Source: Limnohabitans sp. 15K (GTDB taxonomy: Bacteria > Pseudomonadota > Gammaproteobacteria > Burkholderiales > Burkholderiaceae_C). Taken from it: a stretch of 64,000 nucleotides of DNA. This document shows, one piece after another, positions 60,120 to 64,000 of this stretch. A model generated the notes under the pieces. That model was not told the origin of the DNA. It saw nothing but the letters and a program-made list of their open reading frames with translations, and ran no database searches. The stretch spans positions 1,510,501 to 1,574,500 of the forward strand of contig NZ_NESM01000001.1 in NCBI RefSeq assembly GCF_002778285.1, read 5' to 3'. Numbering within the stretch: the stretch's first letter is position 1; each line of letters begins with the position of its first letter. Position numbers and translations under genes: made by a program.

Positions 60120-60985
60120 TGAACGTCATCGCACGCCCTTCGATTTCGCGCCCCACTGTGTCGGCGCTGCAGGGTGAGTCGGGCCAACTGGCGGTCTACG
60201 ACTGGATCATGCCGGCCCACAAGCCCTTGGGCACGGTGCTCCTAGTGCACGGCTTGGGCGAGCACGCCGGTCGCTACAGCGAAGTCGCCGCCTACTTGCA
60301 CCAATGGGGCTTTGCGGTGCGCGCGTACGACCAACAAGGGCATGGTCGGTCTGAGGGCGCACGCGGCGACCTGTTGCGCCCGGGCAGCTTGCAAGCCGAT
60401 TTGTGCCGGTTGATCGACGACACACGGCAGCAAGTTGCTTTGGCCGACACGCCCCTGATCTTGCTGGGCCACAGCCTGGGTGGCTTGGTGGTGGCACGCA
60501 CCTTGGCCGAGCGCTTGCGCCCGGTGGAAGCTGCGGTTTTGTCGTCTCCGGCCTTGGGTGCATTCCCCAATTTGGTCCAAAAAATGCTGCTGGCCAGCCT
60601 GCCACGCATCGCGCCGCACCTGCGTGTAGACAACGGCTTGAAGATCGATTTCTTGTCGCGTGACCCGGACGTGGTGAAGGCCTACAGGGCCGACGCGCTC
60701 GTGCACAGGCGCATCGCCACAGGTTTGGCGGCCTGGATTTTGGAGAACGGCGAGAAGACCTTGGCCGATGCGGCGCAGTGGCAAGTGCCCACCTTGCTGC
60801 TTTACGCGGGACAAGACAAGCTGGTCAACGCACAGGCCACCGCAGACTTTGCCAGCTCAGCGCCTCAGGACCTGGTGCAGACCCAGTGCTTTGAGGCCAT
60901 GTACCACGAGATTTTTAACGACCTCTACCGGGCCCAAGTGTTCACCGCGCTCAAGCGCTGGCTGCTGGCACGCTTTTCTGCTTGA
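60119..60985 (+). CDS. Alpha/beta hydrolase (monoacylglycerol lipase family)
   Basis: A 288-residue serine hydrolase. VHGLGEHAGRY oxyanion region, nucleophile GHSLGG, an acidic YAGQDKLVN and catalytic His in MYHEIFND are visible, as in MGL/PldB enzymes. Its 3' end overlaps the convergent MFS gene by 35 bp. Confidence 0.92.
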   Translation: MNVIARPSISRPTVSALQGESGQLAVYDWIMPAHKPLGTVLLVHGLGEHAGRYSEVAAYLHQWGFAVRAYDQQGHGRSEGARGDLLRPGSLQADLCRLIDDTRQQVALADTPLILLGHSLGGLVVARTLAERLRPVEAAVLSSPALGAFPNLVQKMLLASLPRIAPHLRVDNGLKIDFLSRDPDVVKAYRADALVHRRIATGLAAWILENGEKTLADAAQWQVPTLLLYAGQDKLVNAQATADFASSAPQDLVQTQCFEAMYHEIFNDLYRAQVFTALKRWLLARFSA

Positions 60986-62129
60986 GCACCATCCACACCA
61001 AGGCGACGCCTGTGAGGGTCACGGGCAGGATGGAGCCGATGTTGAGCCATGTCCACCCTTGCGTGGTGACCAATGCGCCGGATGCGAACGACGTCACCGC
61101 CATGGTGGCGAACACAAAGAAGTTGATGGCCGCCTGACCGCGGTCTTTTTCGGCGGGCGTCCAGGCTTTCATGGCCAGCGTGGTGCTGCCGGTGAACAAA
61201 AAGTTCCAACCCAAGCCCAGCAAGAAAAGAGCGATCAGGAACTGGTGCAATTGAACGCCTGACAAAGCAATGGCGATGCAGGCGAAGTTGATGACCACGC
61301 CCACCGCCATGATCTGCAGCGTGCCGAATTTCTTGATCAAGTGCCCCGTGAAAAAGCCCGGTGCGAACATGCCGATCACATGCCACTCGAGCACCAGCGC
61401 CGCATCGTCAAAACTAAAACCGCACACTTGCATGGCCAACGGCGTGGCCGCCATCAGCAAATTCATCACACCGTAACTCAGGGCCGCTGCGGCAGCCGCG
61501 ACGATGAACACCGGCTGGCGCATGATTTCGGACAAGGGCCGTCCGACGCTGTCGCCAGGTTTTTTGGCCGGCACCGCAGGAAAGCGGATGAAACTCATGC
61601 ACACCATGGCCAAAATCGCCACGATGCCCAGCGCCATGTAAGCGCCCAAAAAGGGCACCTCGTACAAGGTGCGGGTGCGCGAAGCGAGGTTGGGGCCCAC
61701 GATGGCCCCGATCAAGCCGCCAGCCAAAACCAGAGAGACCGCTTTTTCCTTGAAGCCGTCTGCCGCCAACTCGGCTGCGGCAAAACGGTACAACTGGCCG
61801 TTGGCGCTGTAATAGCCCGCAATGACCGTGGCCGCGACCAACAACCAGAAGTTATGGCTCCAGGCGGCATAAGCGGCCAGCAGCGCAGAGAAAAGCGCCA
61901 CGCACAGGCCCAGCTGAAAGGACACTTTGCGGCCCCAACGCGACTGGCTTTTGGCCACCAGCCCAGTCGACAGCGCACCGCCCACCACGTAACCCATGAC
62001 CGGCAAAGTCGCCATCCAACCCAAAGGGGCCATGGACAAACCCACCAAGCCGTTGATGGCGATGAAGGTGACGTTGTTCGTGAAGAACAGCCCTTGGCAG
62101 AGCGTGAGGAGGATGAGGTTAGGGTTCAT
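60951..62129 (-). CDS. MFS transporter
   Basis: A 392-residue permease with 12 predicted helices and the loop 2-3 motif (AKSQSRWGRKVSF). No specific subfamily recognised. Convergent with and overlapping the hydrolase gene; 21 bp downstream of an M20 peptidase start region it shares the leftward direction with that gene. Confidence 0.88.
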   Translation of the reverse strand: MNPNLILLTLCQGLFFTNNVTFIAINGLVGLSMAPLGWMATLPVMGYVVGGALSTGLVAKSQSRWGRKVSFQLGLCVALFSALLAAYAAWSHNFWLLVAATVIAGYYSANGQLYRFAAAELAADGFKEKAVSLVLAGGLIGAIVGPNLASRTRTLYEVPFLGAYMALGIVAILAMVCMSFIRFPAVPAKKPGDSVGRPLSEIMRQPVFIVAAAAAALSYGVMNLLMAATPLAMQVCGFSFDDAALVLEWHVIGMFAPGFFTGHLIKKFGTLQIMAVGVVINFACIAIALSGVQLHQFLIALFLLGLGWNFLFTGSTTLAMKAWTPAEKDRGQAAINFFVFATMAVTSFASGALVTTQGWTWLNIGSILPVTLTGVALVWMVLKQKSVPAASA

Positions 62130-62150
62130 GCAGGGCAGTGTAGTTGGCCG

Positions 62151-63413
62151 TCAGGGCTGCTTGCCCAAGTCTTGCAGCAAACGCGCGGTCAGGTACAAGC
62201 GCGGCACGATGGAATCAATCTCGATGTATTCATCGCGGGCATGAAAGCCCCAGCCGGCCAAGCCCAGACTTTCCAACACCACCGCCTTGCCCGAGCCACT
62301 GGCAAAGCCCGCGTCGGTGCCGCCGCCCGTGACAGGATGGAAAAACAAGGCCCGCCCATCAAGCTCGGCATAGATGGCTCGGGCACGTTGGGCCAAAGCC
62401 ATCCCGCGCTCACCCGCCACATAAGGCGGACGCCCCACATCCATCTTGATGTGCACATGGGTGTCGGGCACCCGCTTGCTTTCTTGGGTCTTGGCGATCA
62501 GGGCGGCTTTGAGTTTGTCGGCTGCATCGGGCTGGAGCAAGCGCACATCGGCCGTGGCCACAGCGCTCTCAGGGATCTGGTTGCGCACCAGCCCGCCTTG
62601 GGCATGGGTCCAGTTGAGCTGGGCGCCTGGGATGTCCTTGGCAATGTGCTCGGTCGCCAGCATTTGGTGCGACAGCTCGATCAAGGCGTTGCGCCCTTCT
62701 TGGGGTGCGGCTCCAGCATGCGAAGCACGGCCTTTGACCTCCATCGTGGCGGTCGCTGTGCCCGCAGCAGAGAGCAAAACACCTTCGACTTTGGCCATGC
62801 TCTTGGCCGCTGTCGGCTCGTAAGACAGCACCACATCGTGCTCAGCAGCCAAAGACTGGATCAAATCACCGGAGCCGCCTGAACCGATTTCTTCGTCGGA
62901 GTTGAACAAAACGGTGACGGTGGCAAAGTCATTCCAACCTTGTGATTGAAGCACCGCCAGCGCGTGCAGGATCACGGCGATGCCGCCTTTGTCATCAGCG
63001 ATGCCAGGGCCATACAGGCGGTTGCCGTCCAGCTTGTAGGGTTGCGTCGCCAAAATGCCTTCTGGGTAAACCGTGTCCATGTGTGCGATCAGCATGACCT
63101 TCAGACGCCCTTTGCCCGTCAACACACCTTTGACGATGGCGCGGTCGCTGTTGGTCGACTTGATACGTTCGGTCTTGGCACCCAACGCGTTGAGTCTGGC
63201 TTGGGCAAAATCGGCCACCCGCGCAATGCCGGCGATGTTGGCCGATCCCGACTCGATCAACACCAGTTTTTGCAAGGTGTCGATGACGGCGGCTTGCGCA
63301 GCTTGGGCCGCGGCAAACACCGCATCGTCACGCTTTTGTGCCGAAGCACCCATCGACAAAGCCAAAGCAACAGCGGCCAGGCAGGGCTTCAAAAGAATTT
63401 TTTTCATGGGCAT
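62151..63413 (-). CDS. Glutamate carboxypeptidase-type M20 metallopeptidase
   Basis: About 420 residues with signal peptide (MKKILLKPCLAAVALALS...GASA-QK), so periplasmic. Motifs AHMDTVYPEG, GPGIADDKGG and NSDEEIGSGGS match CPG2, which removes C-terminal glutamate from folates and peptides. Start is ambiguous among 63419, 63413 and 63407; 63413 has GGATGGA at a workable distance. Confidence 0.9.
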   Translation of the reverse strand: MPMKKILLKPCLAAVALALSMGASAQKRDDAVFAAAQAAQAAVIDTLQKLVLIESGSANIAGIARVADFAQARLNALGAKTERIKSTNSDRAIVKGVLTGKGRLKVMLIAHMDTVYPEGILATQPYKLDGNRLYGPGIADDKGGIAVILHALAVLQSQGWNDFATVTVLFNSDEEIGSGGSGDLIQSLAAEHDVVLSYEPTAAKSMAKVEGVLLSAAGTATATMEVKGRASHAGAAPQEGRNALIELSHQMLATEHIAKDIPGAQLNWTHAQGGLVRNQIPESAVATADVRLLQPDAADKLKAALIAKTQESKRVPDTHVHIKMDVGRPPYVAGERGMALAQRARAIYAELDGRALFFHPVTGGGTDAGFASGSGKAVVLESLGLAGWGFHARDEYIEIDSIVPRLYLTARLLQDLGKQP

Positions 63414-63509
63414 GTGCATCCATCCAGTTGATGGCACATCGTAAGCGCTCAAGGCGTGGTGGGTACGCGCAAAAACCCTCACCGCGAGCGCCTTGGCGAC
63501 AGGCTGGGG

Positions 63510-64000
63510 TCAGAGCACCGTCAAGGCCGACAGCAGGGCCAAGGGCGCAGTTTCGGCCCGCAACACGCGCGCGCCCAAGGTGACGGGCAGAAAACCTGCC
63601 ACCAGCGCTGCCGCTTCTTCGGCGGGGGCCAAACCGCCTTCGGGGCCGCTGAGCACGACCACAGGTCGGGTGCTGGTGTTCACTGCCGCCAAGGACTGCG
63701 TGCCCTGCGCCAGCGAGAGCACCCAGCGATCTGCCGAGGCCGGCGGCTGCGCCAGCCACTCTTTGAGACTCAGCGCAGCGTGAATGGTGGGCACGCGGTT
63801 GCGCCCGCACTGCTCGGCGGCGGCCACAGCAACGCCTTGCCAGTGCGCCAGCTTTTTGTCGGCGCGCTCGCCCTTGAGCTTGAGCACGCTGCGCTCGGCG
63901 GCCAAGGGAGTGATGCTGGCCACGCCCAACTCGGTGGCTTTTTCGACCAACCAGTCCATGCGATCGTTGGCGGTGATGCCCGCCAGCAGGTGCACGGCAC
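63510..64000 (-). CDS. rsmE: 16S rRNA m3U1498 methyltransferase RsmE (5' end cut)
   Basis: The C-terminal 163 codons of a leftward gene; the start is beyond the window. The SPOUT knot signature VLSGPEGGLAPAEE and LGARVLRAETAPLALL are diagnostic, as is MDWLVEKATELGV. It methylates U1498 of 16S rRNA using SAM. Confidence 0.95.
   Translation of the reverse strand, partial: AVHLLAGITANDRMDWLVEKATELGVASITPLAAERSVLKLKGERADKKLAHWQGVAVAAAEQCGRNRVPTIHAALSLKEWLAQPPASADRWVLSLAQGTQSLAAVNTSTRPVVVLSGPEGGLAPAEEAAALVAGFLPVTLGARVLRAETAPLALLSALTVL

Noticed and set aside
61341..62882. Rightward open frame of 513 codons
   Set aside because: Antisense to the MFS permease and the M20 peptidase; low-complexity Arg/His/Gln composition.

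Overview
The window looks like a chromosomal segment of a Burkholderiales bacterium, most likely a Comamonadaceae member such as Limnohabitans or a relative. The evidence is four Bug-type (TctC) tricarboxylate-like receptors, a 16-strand-type Gram-negative porin, the codon style (about 55-60% GC by eye), and many small catabolic operons each with a local regulator. No rRNA, tRNA, IS element, prophage or CRISPR array was recognised.

Region 1 (1-20.2 kb) is a large catabolic locus. It holds four related cupins (one cut by the left edge), a porin, an Fbp/Pot-type ABC importer with two paralogous binding proteins, an MFS permease, an IclR regulator, an FNR/[2Fe-2S] reductase, a Rieske oxygenase, a Rieske ferredoxin and a zinc alcohol dehydrogenase. 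Embedded in it is a nickel/cobalt block: an EutA-like ASKHA ATPase with a huge His-rich tail, a NiCoT permease, NikR and a His-rich G3E (CobW-type) GTPase. Five promoter regions carry the same unusual operator, two 17-bp palindromes (about GTTCTTTCATGAAGAAC) separated by exactly 3 bp. They lie before the leftmost cupin, the porin, the ABC importer/cupin operon, the IclR gene itself, and between the Rieske oxygenase and ferredoxin. This defines a likely IclR regulon and makes scattered genes one system; the substrate is not identifiable, but an aromatic or related acid is the best guess.

Region 2 (20.2-29 kb) has a Bug receptor, an MhpA/TfdB-type FAD monooxygenase with its DUF2783 partner, a divergent GntR regulator, another Bug receptor, an ICL/PEP-mutase-family lyase, an SDR lacking the usual catalytic Tyr/Lys, a lipocalin and an MpaB-type (DUF2236) protein.

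Region 3 (29-46 kb) has a semialdehyde dehydrogenase, a LysR regulator divergent from a beta-hydroxyacid dehydrogenase, a LigB/DODA dioxygenase, cytochrome b561 with two YceI proteins, a Bug receptor and an ArgE-type deacetylase, a NIPSNAP protein and an odd lipoprotein-like methyltransferase. It continues with a complete four-carbon acid-sugar (threonate/tetronate) pathway, ltnD-otnK-otnC-otnI behind a Bug receptor, whose intergenic gaps carry REP-like palindromes. A TSUP permease and a GlpQ-type lipoprotein follow.

Region 4 (46-58.5 kb) is an aerobic molybdenum-copper CO dehydrogenase locus. The genes coxM-S-L-G-D-E-F and a MocA-like protein are transcribed leftward, with a second XdhC, a membrane protein and a 2OG-oxygenase-like protein downstream. 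CoxL has the form I loop AYRCSFR. Directly upstream lies a PAS-LytTR regulator with heme-ligand candidates spaced as in RcoM, the one-component CO sensor. The right end (58.6-64 kb) has two M20 peptidases, a monoacylglycerol-lipase-type hydrolase, an MFS permease and the 3' part of rsmE.
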